Source of the DNA: an uncultured Actinomycetes bacterium
GTDB taxonomy: Bacteria > Actinomycetota > Thermoleophilia > Solirubrobacterales > Solirubrobacteraceae
Length of the DNA stretch: 63,705 bases
Assembly (NCBI GenBank): GCA_937888775.1
Contig: CALAQT010000215.1
Span: forward strand, 1 to 63,705
Direction: 5' to 3'
Below, one piece after another: positions 1 through 8,910 of this stretch. The position numbers were made by a program, and so were the translations under genes. The first letter of the stretch is position 1. Each line of letters starts with the position of its first letter. The notes beneath the pieces are model-generated. The model was not told the DNA's origin, did no database searches, and saw nothing but the letters and a program-made list of their open reading frames with translations.

Positions 1-70
1 AGCCATCGACGTCGACGATGTCGAGCGACGGCGCTCCTCGGGCAAATGAGATCGTGTCGGTCACGCCCAT
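1..70 (-). CDS. PLP-dependent aminotransferase, N-terminus only
   Basis: The gene starts at an ATG at 70 and runs off the left edge, so only about 23 residues are visible. They contain the stretch ISFARGAPSLDIVD, which resembles the N-terminus of fold-type I aminotransferases of the MocR/2-aminoadipate aminotransferase group. It lies four bases after the stop of the 93-aa gene and on the same strand as sucCD, so it is probably the last visible member of that operon. The assignment rests on a very short segment. Confidence 0.5.
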   Translation of the reverse strand, partial: MGVTDTISFARGAPSLDIVDVDG

Positions 71-74
71 AAGA

Positions 75-356
75 CTACGACGTTGGATCGCCGAGGCGCA
101 CGTCGACGATCACCCGGTCCTCGCCCGCGTACTCGCGAACGATCACTTCCCGCACCCCGGGCATCACCGACAGCGCCCGCTCAAACGCATGCAGGCCGTC
201 GGTGCCCGTGAACGGGCCTGCGGAGACCAGCAGACGGCGCGCAGGCCGACCTGTGCGTGCGGCGGACATGAGCTCGTCTTGGATTTCTCCCAGCCGACGA
301 TCGATCTCCGCCAGGCACGTGTCAAGCTCATCGATGCCTGGATCGCGCTCAGACAT
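75..356 (-). CDS. Small conserved protein, possible ferredoxin-like fold
   Basis: This 93-aa protein starts at an ATG at 356, 32 bases after sucD. The first 35 residues are charged and look helical, perhaps a short coiled coil (DELDTCLAEIDRRLGEI). The remainder reads as beta-alpha-beta-beta, with FERALSVMPGVREVIVREY resembling the helix and strand of small ferredoxin-like ligand-binding domains. I do not recognise a named family. Its place between sucD and an aminotransferase gene, with gaps of 32 and 4 bases, suggests co-transcription. No catalytic motif is visible. Confidence 0.65.
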   Translation of the reverse strand: MSERDPGIDELDTCLAEIDRRLGEIQDELMSAARTGRPARRLLVSAGPFTGTDGLHAFERALSVMPGVREVIVREYAGEDRVIVDVRLGDPTS

Positions 357-388
357 GCTCCGAGACTGACCCTCCTCGCGGCGGCCGC

Positions 389-1270
389 TCAGGCGGCAGC
401 GCCGAGCAGCGATACCGCCAGCTCTGCGACCTGGGTGGGGGTACGCCCGACGCGCACGCCCCGGCTCTCCAGCGCTTGCGCTTTGGCGGCCGCGGTGCCC
501 TTCGACCCGGACACGATCGCGCCGGCGTGACCCATGGTCTTGCCGGGCGGAGCGGTGAAGCCGGCGATGTAGGCGACGGTGGGCTTGGTCACGCTGGCGG
601 CGATGAACTCCGCCGCCTGTTCCTCGGCGTCGCCGCCGATCTCGCCGCACATCACGATCAACTCGGTTTCCGAATCGGACTCGAACAGGCCGATCACATC
701 GATGAAGTCGGTTCCCGGCACCGGGTCGCCGCCTATGCCCACGATCGTCGAGTTGCCGAATCCGCTCTGCGCCAGCACGTTGCCGATCTGATAGGTAAGC
801 GTGCCCGAGCGTGAGACCACGCCGACATTGCCCTGCTTGAAGAACGCGGCGGGGATGATCCCGACGTTGGCCTTGCCCGGCGAGAGGATCCCCGGGCAGT
901 TGGGACCCACCAGACGAGAGCGCCCGTTCTTCTTGAGGGTGTTGTAGACGCGCAGTTCGTCGTGGGCCGGAATGCCCTCGGTGATCGTGATGATCAACTC
1001 GACGCCGGCGTCCTCGGCCTCTAGGATCGAATCGGCGGCGAAGCGGGGCGGGACGAACACCATCGCAGTGTTGGCGCCGGTGCGATCGACGGCCTCATGA
1101 AAAGTGTTGAAGACCGGGATCCCCTCGACGTCCTGACCCCCTTTGCCGGGCGTGACTCCGGCGACAACCTGGGTCCCATACTCACGGTTGCGCAGCGAGT
1201 GGAACGTGCCCTCGCGCCCAGTGATGCCCGACACGCAGAGCTTGGTTTCGCTGCCCACCAAGATGCTCAT
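389..1270 (-). CDS. sucD: Succinate-CoA ligase, alpha subunit
   Basis: SucD (293 aa) carries the CoA-binding Rossmann domain and the phosphohistidine of succinyl-CoA synthetase, which converts succinyl-CoA, ADP or GDP and phosphate to succinate, nucleoside triphosphate and CoA in the cytoplasmic TCA cycle. Visible signatures are GITGREG near residues 15-21, the GPNCPG segment, and GHAGAIVSG with the likely phosphorylated His at about residue 248. Length is normal for the family. Its ATG overlaps the sucC stop by four bases (ATGA), so the subunits are translationally coupled. It also serves the methylmalonyl-CoA route encoded elsewhere in the window. Confidence 0.97.
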   Translation of the reverse strand: MSILVGSETKLCVSGITGREGTFHSLRNREYGTQVVAGVTPGKGGQDVEGIPVFNTFHEAVDRTGANTAMVFVPPRFAADSILEAEDAGVELIITITEGIPAHDELRVYNTLKKNGRSRLVGPNCPGILSPGKANVGIIPAAFFKQGNVGVVSRSGTLTYQIGNVLAQSGFGNSTIVGIGGDPVPGTDFIDVIGLFESDSETELIVMCGEIGGDAEEQAAEFIAASVTKPTVAYIAGFTAPPGKTMGHAGAIVSGSKGTAAAKAQALESRGVRVGRTPTQVAELAVSLLGAAA

Positions 1271-2409
1271 GCGCTTGCCACCTCCACGACCTTGGCGGCC
1301 GCTCCGTCCATCGTCGACTCCGTGTGCACGTTGGGCAGCGCGGCCTCAGCCAGCAGCCGGCGTCCCTCAACGTCGTTTGTCCCATCCAGCCGCACCACGA
1401 AGGGAACCGTCGGCTTGATCTGGCTAAAGGCCTCGATCAGGCCCCTGGCGACTTCGTCGCAGCGCGTGATGCCACCGAAGATGTTGAACAGCACAGCCTT
1501 GACTTTGGGGTTTGACAGGATCACCTCGACGGCGCTCGTGATCGCGTCCGCACGCGAGCCGCCGCCCGCGTCCAGGAAGTTCGCCGGCGCCCCACCCGCT
1601 TGGGCGACGACGTCGAGCGTCGACATCACCAGCCCCGCCCCGTTGCCCAGAATGCCGATATCCCCGTCGAGCTTTACGTAGGTGAGGCCGCGCTCCTTGG
1701 CCATCCGCTCCTGCGGATCCTCGTTGGAAACGTCACGCAGCGCGGCGTTGTCGGCGTGGCGGTAGAGGGCGTTGGCATCGAGCGTCACCTTGGCGTCGAG
1801 CGCCTTGACGTCGCGGTCGGGCGTGACGATCAGCGGGTTGACCTCGACCAGCGTCGCCTCCTCACCGATGAACACGTCGTAGAGCTTGGCCAGCATCACA
1901 CCGACCGGGCGGACAACATCGGCATCGACGCCTGCCTCAAACGCGAGCCGGCGGCCATGGAAGTCCTGAAAGCCGAGCAACGGGTCCACGTGCAACATCG
2001 CGATCGCGTCCGGATCCTCTTCTGCGACCTGCTCGATGTCCATCCCGCCCTTGGTCGAGAGCATCACCAGCGGCGCTTTGGCCGAGCGATCGAACACGAT
2101 CGAGGCGTAGTACTCGGAGGCGATCTGCGACGCGCCCTCGACCCAGACCTCGTGCACGATCAGCCCCCGGATGTCCATCCCGAGGATCGCTTCGGCATTG
2201 AGCTTGGCCTCGGCGCGGTCCTGGCAGACCTTGATCCCGCCGAGCTTCCCACGCCCACCGATCTGGACCTGGGCCTTGACCACGCACGGGTAGCCGATCT
2301 CTTCCGCAGCGGCGACCGCCTCCTGCACGGAGCTCGCCGGCTTGCCGGCCGGCACCGGTACGCCGTGGCGGGCGAACAGCTGTTTTCCCTGATATTCGAG
2401 TAGGTCCAT
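1267..2409 (-). CDS. sucC: Succinate-CoA ligase, beta subunit
   Basis: SucC (380 aa) is the ATP-grasp, nucleotide-binding subunit of succinyl-CoA synthetase. I place the start at the ATG at 2409 because the protein then opens with [19 protein letters not shown], the canonical SucC N-terminus; a longer frame to 2523 adds 38 unrelated residues. [15 protein letters not shown] near the C-terminus is the conserved beta-subunit signature. It is the first gene of the sucC-sucD cluster and diverges from the HAD gene at 2492, so the roughly 80 bases between them should hold both promoters. Confidence 0.97.
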   Translation of the reverse strand: MDLLEYQGKQLFARHGVPVPAGKPASSVQEAVAAAEEIGYPCVVKAQVQIGGRGKLGGIKVCQDRAEAKLNAEAILGMDIRGLIVHEVWVEGASQIASEYYASIVFDRSAKAPLVMLSTKGGMDIEQVAEEDPDAIAMLHVDPLLGFQDFHGRRLAFEAGVDADVVRPVGVMLAKLYDVFIGEEATLVEVNPLIVTPDRDVKALDAKVTLDANALYRHADNAALRDVSNEDPQERMAKERGLTYVKLDGDIGILGNGAGLVMSTLDVVAQAGGAPANFLDAGGGSRADAITSAVEVILSNPKVKAVLFNIFGGITRCDEVARGLIEAFSQIKPTVPFVVRLDGTNDVEGRRLLAEAALPNVHTESTMDGAAAKVVEVASA

Positions 2410-2491
2410 GCCGTCTTTCACTCTATTGACTCGACGCCTGAGACGGCACCAAGACGCAGGCTGATGGATCGCCGTGGCATTATCACGGCCG

Positions 2492-3172
2492 ATGGCTTTA
2501 CCGAAAACAGTTTCGTTCGTCACCTTCGACGTCTACGGCACCCTGATCGATTGGGAGACGGGTGCCTTTGATGCGTTCAACGCCGAGGCCGAGCGCGACG
2601 GTTTCACGATCGAGCGCCAGGAGCTGATCGGGCTCTTCCACGAGATCCAACAGCAGATCCAAGCGGGCTCCTACGAGCTCTACGCCGAGGTGCTCCGGCG
2701 GACCGCCGTCCAAATCGCCAAGCAGCTCGGCTGGCCGCTGGAGCCCTCTCGCTCCGGTTTTTTGCCGGACTCGGTTCAGCGCTGGAAGCCGTTCAAGGAG
2801 ACCAACTCGGTGCTGGCCAAGATCGCCAAGAAGTACAAGGTGGGGCTGATCTCCAACATCGACGACAAGCTCCTGGGGCAGACCCGCCGGCACATTCCGC
2901 TCGATTTCGACCTTGTCGTCACCGCTCAGCAGGTGCGCTCCTACAAGCCCGATCCAGCTCACTTCACGGAGTGCGAGCGGCGGATCGGCAGCAAGAAGGG
3001 CTGGCTGCACATCGCAGCGAGCTACTACCACGACGTGGAGCCGTGCCTGAAGAAGAAGATCCCGGTGATCTGGGTCAACCGCACCAAGGCGCAGCTGGAG
3101 CCGGGGCAGAAGAAGCCCGACGCCGAGGTCTCAAGCCTGCGTGAGGCGGCGAAGCTGATCGGCATCAACTGA
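2492..3172 (+). CDS. HAD-superfamily hydrolase, haloacid dehalogenase type II-like
   Basis: This protein of about 226 aa opens with FVTFDVYGTLIDWE, the HAD motif I with the nucleophilic Asp in the DVYGTL form typical of type II 2-haloacid dehalogenases. Motif II is in GLISNIDD, and the motif III Lys is in SYKPDP. The C-terminal HIAASYYHDVEP replaces the more usual GDS/N-type motif IV. The ATG at 2492 is preferred over an upstream GTG at 2474 because little precedes motif I in the family. The substrate could be a haloacid or a phosphate ester; sequence alone does not decide. It is transcribed divergently from sucC. Confidence 0.85.
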   Translation: MALPKTVSFVTFDVYGTLIDWETGAFDAFNAEAERDGFTIERQELIGLFHEIQQQIQAGSYELYAEVLRRTAVQIAKQLGWPLEPSRSGFLPDSVQRWKPFKETNSVLAKIAKKYKVGLISNIDDKLLGQTRRHIPLDFDLVVTAQQVRSYKPDPAHFTECERRIGSKKGWLHIAASYYHDVEPCLKKKIPVIWVNRTKAQLEPGQKKPDAEVSSLREAAKLIGIN

Positions 3173-3221
3173 CGGGCGGCGCCCGGATGCGCGACCACGC
3201 GGCCTGCCGGCCCCAGCGCTA

Positions 3222-4007
3222 ATGCGGGCGGTCGCCGTCGACGCGGACGTGATCGTCTTCGTCAGCCGCGTCTGGCAGACGACCTGCACCGCGGTCAGAG
3301 CCGCCGAGGAAGGCTTCGTTATCGACTCGCCCGTGTACCCCGACGAGCTCCAGGCGCTCGCAGGCGTGCTGGAGCAGGCAGCTTTCCCCGTCTCGGGCCT
3401 GCTCGTCACCCACGCCGACTGGGACCACTTGCTCGGCCGGCTCGCCTTCCCGGGCTCGTCGCTGGGCTGCGCCGAGTCGACGGCGGCACGTCTGCACGCC
3501 GAGCCCGGCCAGGCCCAGCGGGCGCTGAGGACATTCGACGACGAGCACTACGTGCAAGGACGGGGTGCGCTGGCGCTGGGGTCGGTCCAGTCACTTCCGG
3601 TTCCCGGGCGCGTCGACCTCGGCCCCACACACCGGCTGGAGCTGTACGAGGCCGGCGGTCACACGGCCGACGGCGCCGCGTTCTGGATGCCGTGGATCGG
3701 CGTCCTGTGCTGCGGGGATTACATCTCACCGGTCGAGATCCCGATGATCTCACCCGGAGGTTCGCTGGCCGCCTACCAGGCCACGCTGGAGCGGCTGGCC
3801 ACGCTCGTCGAGCAGGCCGAGACCGTGGTCTCCGGGCACGGCGGGCCGCTCAGCGCCGATCAGGCGCGGCGGCTGCTCGGCGAGGACGCAACATATCTTG
3901 ACGCCTTGGAGCGAGACGGGGACGCTGCACCACTCCCGCGCGGCCGCGCCACGGCTGCACAGCAGCGGATCCACGCCGAGAACGCCGGCCGGGCCAGGGA
4001 GAAATAG
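3222..4007 (+). CDS. Metallo-beta-lactamase-fold hydrolase
   Basis: This 261-aa protein has the metal-binding signature of the metallo-beta-lactamase superfamily in variant form. THADWDHLLGR gives the first-metal His/Asp cluster, EAGGHTADGAAFW supplies the next His, CCGDYIS the bridging Asp, and VVSGHGGPL the C-terminal His. These place it among hydrolases of small thioesters, lactones or related substrates, but no specific substrate can be read. It follows the HAD gene by about 50 bases on the same strand, so the two may be co-transcribed. It converges on the carboxylase alpha gene across a 160-base gap with no strong terminator that I can see. Confidence 0.85.
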   Translation: MRAVAVDADVIVFVSRVWQTTCTAVRAAEEGFVIDSPVYPDELQALAGVLEQAAFPVSGLLVTHADWDHLLGRLAFPGSSLGCAESTAARLHAEPGQAQRALRTFDDEHYVQGRGALALGSVQSLPVPGRVDLGPTHRLELYEAGGHTADGAAFWMPWIGVLCCGDYISPVEIPMISPGGSLAAYQATLERLATLVEQAETVVSGHGGPLSADQARRLLGEDATYLDALERDGDAAPLPRGRATAAQQRIHAENAGRAREK

Positions 4008-4168
4008 CTCGCCCCAGAACGGCGATGGCCCACCCGGATGAGGCGGGGCATCGCGCACGGCCGAGGGAAGATGGACGAGACTCAGGGGTCGGTCTGAGCG
4101 TGGTCGAAGTTGAGGATCACCTCTCCATATCCGTACGCACGTCGACGGGGGCGCAAGCAGTCCGAGCT

Positions 4169-5962
4169 TCAGTCGGCGGCCGCGCTGATCACGGCCAGCG
4201 TGTCCCCGGTCGCGACCGAGGCCCCGACCGTGATCGGCAGCTCGGACACCTTGCCGTCCTTATGGGCGGTGATCTCGTTCTCCATCTTCATCGCCTCGAT
4301 CACGCACACCAGCGCGCCGGCTTGCACCTGAGCCCCGGCCTCCACGGCCACCTTCAGCACGGTTCCCTGCATCGGGGAGGTCAGCGTGTCGCCGCCCCCG
4401 CCGGCTCTGGCGCCGCCTACACGCTCGCGGCGCGGGGGCCTACGAGCCGCCACCGCCGGGGGGCCGGCGCCGTTGACGGCAACCCCGCCGAACGGCGGTC
4501 CGATCACCCTGACGTCAAAGCGCTTGCCTGAGACCTCGACCGTGTAGGTCTGCTGAACCGTCTCCTCATCCTGATCGCCGTCATCGCCGGCCGGCTCGAT
4601 CTTCGGAAAGGCGAGTTGCTTGAGCCACTTCCGGTCTTCGATCAGGTCACGACAGGTCTCGGCATCGGCCCACTGACGTGTCTGCAGGATCGCGGTGTGG
4701 AAGGGCAGCAACGTCTTGAGACCCTCGATCTCGTATTCGCCCAGGGCGCGCAGCATCCGCGCCGTGGCCTGCTGGCGGTCTGAGTCCCAGACGATCAGCT
4801 TGGCCACCATCGGGTCGTACATCGGTGAGATCTCAGAGCCGGGACCGACACCCGAGTCGACCCTAACCCCCGGGCCCGCCGGCTCCCGGTAGCGACCGAT
4901 CGTCCCGGGGGCGGGGGTGAAGTTCTTACTGGCGTCCTCGGCGTTGATCCGGCACTCGATCGCGTGGCCGCGGAGCACCACCTCGTCCTGCTTGATCGAC
5001 AGCTTCTCCCCGGCGGCGACCCGGATCCCCTCCTTGACGATGTCTATTCCGGTCACCATCTCGGTCACGCAGTGCTCGACCTGGACGCGGGTGTTCATCT
5101 CCAGGAAGAAGTACTCGCCGTCCTGCAGCAGACCTTCGATCGTGCCGGCGCCGGTGTAGGACACCGCCGCTGCCGCCTCGGTGGCGATCTTCCCGATCCG
5201 CTGGCGCAATTGCGCGTTGACGGCCGGAGCGGGCGCCTCCTCGATCAGCTTCTGATGGCGGCGCTGCAGCGAGCAGTCGCGCTCACCGAGATGGATCACG
5301 TTCCCGTGGGAATCGGCGAGGATCTGGACCTCCACATGGCGCGGATCGGGCAGGTAGCGCTCGATGTAGACCGTCGAATCGGAGAAGAACTTCTCACCCT
5401 CACGGGCGGCGCCCTCAAAGGCGTCTGAGAGCTGGTCCTCCGTCAGCGCGACGCGAAAGCCCTTGCCACCGCCACCGCCGGCTGCCTTGACGGCGACCGG
5501 GTAGCCGATCGTGTCGTCGATCACCTTGCGGGCATCGTCGATCGTCGCCACCGGCTCGGTCGTACCCGGCACGATCGGCACCCCGGCTTTGGCCATCAGC
5601 TCGCGGGCGCGGGTCTTGGATCCCATCGCCTCGATCGCCGACGAGGGCGGCCCGATGAACTTGATCGCGCGCTCCTCCAGCGCCGCGGCGAAGGCGGCGT
5701 TCTCGGCCAGGAACCCGTAGCCCGGGTGGACAGCCTCGGCCCCCGAGCGCTCCACCGCGTCGAGCAGCTTCTCGACCGACAGGTAGCTCTCGGCGGCGGG
5801 ACCGGGCCCGAGCACATAGGCCTCGTCCGCGCGGGCGACGTGCAGCGCATCGCGGTCAAGCTCGGAGTACACCGCGACCGTGGCGATGCCCAGTTCCTCG
5901 CAGGCACGCAGGATTCTGACTGCGATCTCGCCGCGGTTGGCGATCAGGACCTTCGAGAACAT
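4169..5962 (-). CDS. pccA: Acyl-CoA carboxylase alpha subunit (biotin carboxylase plus biotin carrier)
   Basis: This subunit (about 597 aa) carboxylates its own biotin with ATP and bicarbonate and hands the carboxyl group to a carboxyltransferase beta subunit to make malonyl- or methylmalonyl-CoA. The N-terminal biotin carboxylase domain starts FSKVLIANRGEIAVRI, has the glycine-rich ATP loop AAGGGGGKGF and the EMNTRVQVEH signature. The C-terminal carrier domain has EAMKMEN with the biotinylated Lys near residue 559. A GTG at 5974 would add four residues. The beta subunit at 12305-13873 and epsilon at 10915-11142 are likely partners. Acetyl- versus propionyl-CoA preference cannot be settled here, so the symbol is provisional. 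Confidence 0.93.
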   Translation of the reverse strand: MFSKVLIANRGEIAVRILRACEELGIATVAVYSELDRDALHVARADEAYVLGPGPAAESYLSVEKLLDAVERSGAEAVHPGYGFLAENAAFAAALEERAIKFIGPPSSAIEAMGSKTRARELMAKAGVPIVPGTTEPVATIDDARKVIDDTIGYPVAVKAAGGGGGKGFRVALTEDQLSDAFEGAAREGEKFFSDSTVYIERYLPDPRHVEVQILADSHGNVIHLGERDCSLQRRHQKLIEEAPAPAVNAQLRQRIGKIATEAAAAVSYTGAGTIEGLLQDGEYFFLEMNTRVQVEHCVTEMVTGIDIVKEGIRVAAGEKLSIKQDEVVLRGHAIECRINAEDASKNFTPAPGTIGRYREPAGPGVRVDSGVGPGSEISPMYDPMVAKLIVWDSDRQQATARMLRALGEYEIEGLKTLLPFHTAILQTRQWADAETCRDLIEDRKWLKQLAFPKIEPAGDDGDQDEETVQQTYTVEVSGKRFDVRVIGPPFGGVAVNGAGPPAVAARRPPRRERVGGARAGGGGDTLTSPMQGTVLKVAVEAGAQVQAGALVCVIEAMKMENEITAHKDGKVSELPITVGASVATGDTLAVISAAAD

Positions 5963-5997
5963 GCGGCGGGCCACTTTACCGGCCGGCGGCGCACCAG

Positions 5998-6030
5998 GCT
6001 CACCGGCGGACCGCGGCGATCCCGGTGAGC
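5998..6030 (-). terminator. Hairpin downstream of cysN
   Basis: An 8-bp perfect inverted repeat (GCTCACCG at 5998-6005, CGGTGAGC at 6023-6030) lies just past the cysN stop and before the carboxylase alpha start. The loop is 17 bases and no U-tract is evident, so it is only a candidate end for the sulfate operon. Confidence 0.4.
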
Positions 6031-6042
6031 AATGCCCGGCGG

Positions 6043-7338
6043 CTATTGCGCGGCGAGGATCATCCCGGCGCCGACGGTGTCGTTGGTCCCCTCGTCGATC
6101 AGGATGAAGCTCCCGGTGGTCCGGTTGCGCGAGTAGGGATCGACGACCAGTGGACTGCTGCAGCGCAGGCGCACGCGCCCGATCTCGTTCAGCGCCAGCT
6201 GGCCGGCGGGAACGTGCCCGAGCGAGTTGACGTCTACGCGGTACTCGATCTCCTTGACGATCGCCTTGGCCGATCGCGTGGTGTGCTTGATCACGTAGCG
6301 GCCGTTGGGCGCCAGTGGCCGCTCGCTCATCCAGCAGATGTTCGCCTCCAGCTCCCTGGCGCTGATTGGCTGATCCTCGGGCTCGACGATCATGTCCCCG
6401 CGTGAGACGTCGAGTTCGTCGGCAAACCGCAGCGCCACCGACATCGTCGGGAAGGCCACGTCCACCTCGCCGGCGTAGGTGTCAATCGCGGCGAGCTTGG
6501 TCCGCTGCCCCCCGGGGAGCACGACCACGTCGCTGCCGGGGTGCAGCATGCCGCCGGCGACCTGACCGGCGTAGCCGCGGTAGTCGTGGTGCTCGTCGCT
6601 CATCGGGCGGATCACCCACTGGACCGGGAAGCGCACGTCGGCGAGGTTGCGGTCGGGCGCGATCACCACGTGCTCCAGGTGATAGAGCAGCGGCGCGCCG
6701 CCATACCACTGCATCGCCATCGACCGATCGACGACGTTGTCGCCCTGCAAGGCCGAGATCGGAATGAACGTCATGTCGGGGATCTGCAGCCGGGCCGCCC
6801 AGTCGGTCATCTCGTCGAGGATCCCGTAGAAGACGTCCTCGTCGTAACCGACCAGATCCATCTTGTTGACGCACACGACCACGTGCGGAATCCTCAGCAA
6901 CGAGGCGATGAAGGCGTGGCGGCGGGTTTGCTCGCTGACCCCCTTGCGGGCGTCGACGAGCATGATCGAGAGGTCGGCGGTCGAGGCGCCGGTCACCATG
7001 TTGCGCGTGTACTGCTCGTGTCCAGGGGTGTCGGCGATGATGAACTTGCGCCGCGTCGTCTGGAAGTAGCGGTAGGCGACGTCGATCGTGATCCCCTGCT
7101 CGCGCTCGGCCCGCAGCCCGTCAGTCAGCAGGGCCAGGTTCACGTAGCCGTCGCCGCGGCGCTCGGATGTCTGCACCACGTGCTCCAGCTGATCCTCCAG
7201 GAGCGACTTGGAATCATGGAGCAGCCGGCCGATCAGAGTCGACTTGCCGTCATCGACCGAGCCCGCGGTAGCGATCCGGAGCAGCTCGCTGGTGCGCGTC
7301 CGGGTCGCATACCCGTTGGTGGCGGCCCCGGGGGCCAT
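6043..7338 (-). CDS. cysN: Sulfate adenylyltransferase, GTPase subunit
   Basis: CysN (431 aa) is the regulatory GTPase of ATP sulfurylase, using GTP hydrolysis to drive APS formation from sulfate and ATP with CysD. The elongation-factor-like motifs are clear: G1 AGSVDDGKST at residues 25-34, the DTPGHEQYTRNM G3 region and NKMD for G4. After the G domain come EF-Tu-like beta-barrels. The length shows no fused APS kinase (CysC), consistent with the APS-type reductase upstream. Its ATG shares one base with the cysD stop (TGATG), indicating translational coupling. Confidence 0.96.
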   Translation of the reverse strand: MAPGAATNGYATRTRTSELLRIATAGSVDDGKSTLIGRLLHDSKSLLEDQLEHVVQTSERRGDGYVNLALLTDGLRAEREQGITIDVAYRYFQTTRRKFIIADTPGHEQYTRNMVTGASTADLSIMLVDARKGVSEQTRRHAFIASLLRIPHVVVCVNKMDLVGYDEDVFYGILDEMTDWAARLQIPDMTFIPISALQGDNVVDRSMAMQWYGGAPLLYHLEHVVIAPDRNLADVRFPVQWVIRPMSDEHHDYRGYAGQVAGGMLHPGSDVVVLPGGQRTKLAAIDTYAGEVDVAFPTMSVALRFADELDVSRGDMIVEPEDQPISARELEANICWMSERPLAPNGRYVIKHTTRSAKAIVKEIEYRVDVNSLGHVPAGQLALNEIGRVRLRCSSPLVVDPYSRNRTTGSFILIDEGTNDTVGAGMILAAQ

Positions 7339-8252
7339 CAGAAGTAGCCCTCACGCTTGCGGTCTTCCATCGCCGCCTCGGTGACGCGGTCATCGGCTCG
7401 CGTCTCGCCGCGCTCGGTGATCCGCGTGGCCGCGATCTCCGTCACGACCTCCTCCAGCGTGGCCGCTCGGGAAGCCACCGCGCCGGTGCAGGTCATATCG
7501 CCGACGGTGCGGTAGCGGACCGACTCGGTGAAGGGCTCCTCGCCTTCGATCAGCTGCACGTGCTCGCTGTGGGCGTAGAGCATCCCGTCGCGGCGGAACA
7601 CCCGGCGGTCGTGCGAGAAGTAGATCGAGGGGACTTCCAGGCCCTCGGTGGCGATGTACTGCCAGACGTCGAGCTCGGTCCAGTTGGAGATCGGGAACAC
7701 GCGCACCTGCTCGCCCTTGTGGATGCGCCCGTTGAAGAGCGACCACAGCTCAGGTCGCTGAGCCTTGGGATCCCACTGCCCGAAGTCGTCTCGGAAGGAG
7801 AACACGCGCTCCTTGGCACGGGCGCGCTCCTCGTCACGGCGGGCACCGCCGAAGGCGGCGTCAAAGCCGTGCTCCTCGATCGCGTCGAGCAGCGTCGTGG
7901 TCTGAAGGCGGTTGCGTGAGGCGCGCGGACCGGTCTCCTCGGTCACGCGCCCGGCGTCGATCGAGTCCTGGACGTTGGCCGCGATCAGCCGCTCGCCGAT
8001 CTGGGAGACCAGGCGGTCACGGAACTCGATCACCTCAGGGAAGTTGTGTCCCGTGTCCACATGCATGATCGGGAATGGGAAGCGCCCGGGCCGGAACGCC
8101 TTCTCGGCCAGGCGCAGCAGGATGATCGAGTCCTTGCCGCCGCTGAACAGCAGCACGGGGCGCTCGAACTCCGCCGCCACCTCCCTGAAGATGTGAATTG
8201 ACTCGGCCTCAAGGGTCTGCAGATGGGACAGCTCGTAGTGGAGGGGGTTCAT
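7338..8252 (-). CDS. cysD: Sulfate adenylyltransferase, catalytic subunit
   Basis: CysD (304 aa) is the PP-loop ATP pyrophosphatase subunit that adenylylates sulfate to APS. The start at 8252 gives the usual MNPLHYELSHLQTLEAESI opening, followed by LLFSGGKDS (residues 35-42), the PP-loop. Later segments such as HVDTGHNFPEVIEFRD and the C-terminal region ending in DRKREGYF match CysD. A longer frame to 8357 adds 35 non-conserved residues and is rejected. It sits seven bases after cysH and overlaps cysN by one base in a four-gene sulfate reduction operon. Confidence 0.96.
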   Translation of the reverse strand: MNPLHYELSHLQTLEAESIHIFREVAAEFERPVLLFSGGKDSIILLRLAEKAFRPGRFPFPIMHVDTGHNFPEVIEFRDRLVSQIGERLIAANVQDSIDAGRVTEETGPRASRNRLQTTTLLDAIEEHGFDAAFGGARRDEERARAKERVFSFRDDFGQWDPKAQRPELWSLFNGRIHKGEQVRVFPISNWTELDVWQYIATEGLEVPSIYFSHDRRVFRRDGMLYAHSEHVQLIEGEEPFTESVRYRTVGDMTCTGAVASRAATLEEVVTEIAATRITERGETRADDRVTEAAMEDRKREGYF

Positions 8253-8259
8253 GCTCGGC

Positions 8260-8910
8260 TCACAGGTGAATTCCGCATTCGGTTTTGTCCTCACCGCTCC
8301 AGCGGCCCTCGCGGCCCTCCCCGGGCAGCGTGCAGGGGGCGCATCCGATCGACGCATAACCGTGGTCGTGGAGCGGGTTGTAGGGCAGGTCGTGCTCGAA
8401 GATGTAGCTCCACAGATCCTTCTCGCTCCAATCGGCGAGCGGATTCACCTTCCAGATCCCGCGCTTGTCGTCGCGCTCAAGCTTGGGCGACGAGGCCCGC
8501 GTGGGGGCCTGCTCACGGCGGATCCCGGTGATCCATGCGTCGACGTCTGAGAGGGCGCGCTCCAGCGCGTCGACCTTGGCCTGGCCACAGCAGCGGACCG
8601 CGGTCCACGGCTCATCGGGGCTGGTGGCGTCAAGCACCTCCACGGTCAGCCCGAAGCGATCCTCGAAGCGCTTCCAGGTTGCCAGCGTCTCCGGAAACAG
8701 GACGCCGGTGTCGATCGTGAATACGCGGACACGATCCCGCCCACCCACGATCGCGGTCAGCATGTGAACGAGGACCGACTCCTCCTTCTGAAACGAGCAG
8801 GCCATCGTCAGGCGCGGATGGAAGCGCTGGACCGCATAGCCCAGCACCTCCTGGGCCGACGCTGCCTCCAGATCGGGGAACGTCGCGCTCACTGGGCCTA
8901 GACCGCGCAC
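8260..8910 (-). CDS. cysH: APS reductase (assimilatory, [4Fe-4S] type)
   Basis: This reductase (216 aa) converts adenylyl sulfate to sulfite using a thioredoxin-type donor. The paired cysteines CC at residues 107-108 and CxxC at 190-193 are the [4Fe-4S] ligands that distinguish APS reductases from PAPS reductases. The C-terminal ECGIHL places the catalytic Cys at 212. The GTG at 8910 overlaps the end of the sulfite reductase gene by 13 bases; a second GTG at 8892 is possible. The absence of an APS kinase gene in the operon fits APS rather than PAPS as substrate. Confidence 0.94.
   Translation of the reverse strand: MRGLGPVSATFPDLEAASAQEVLGYAVQRFHPRLTMACSFQKEESVLVHMLTAIVGGRDRVRVFTIDTGVLFPETLATWKRFEDRFGLTVEVLDATSPDEPWTAVRCCGQAKVDALERALSDVDAWITGIRREQAPTRASSPKLERDDKRGIWKVNPLADWSEKDLWSYIFEHDLPYNPLHDHGYASIGCAPCTLPGEGREGRWSGEDKTECGIHL

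Noticed and set aside
6043..7338. CysN-CysC fusion
   Set aside because: Length and sequence end after the EF-Tu-like barrels; there is no kinase P-loop domain.
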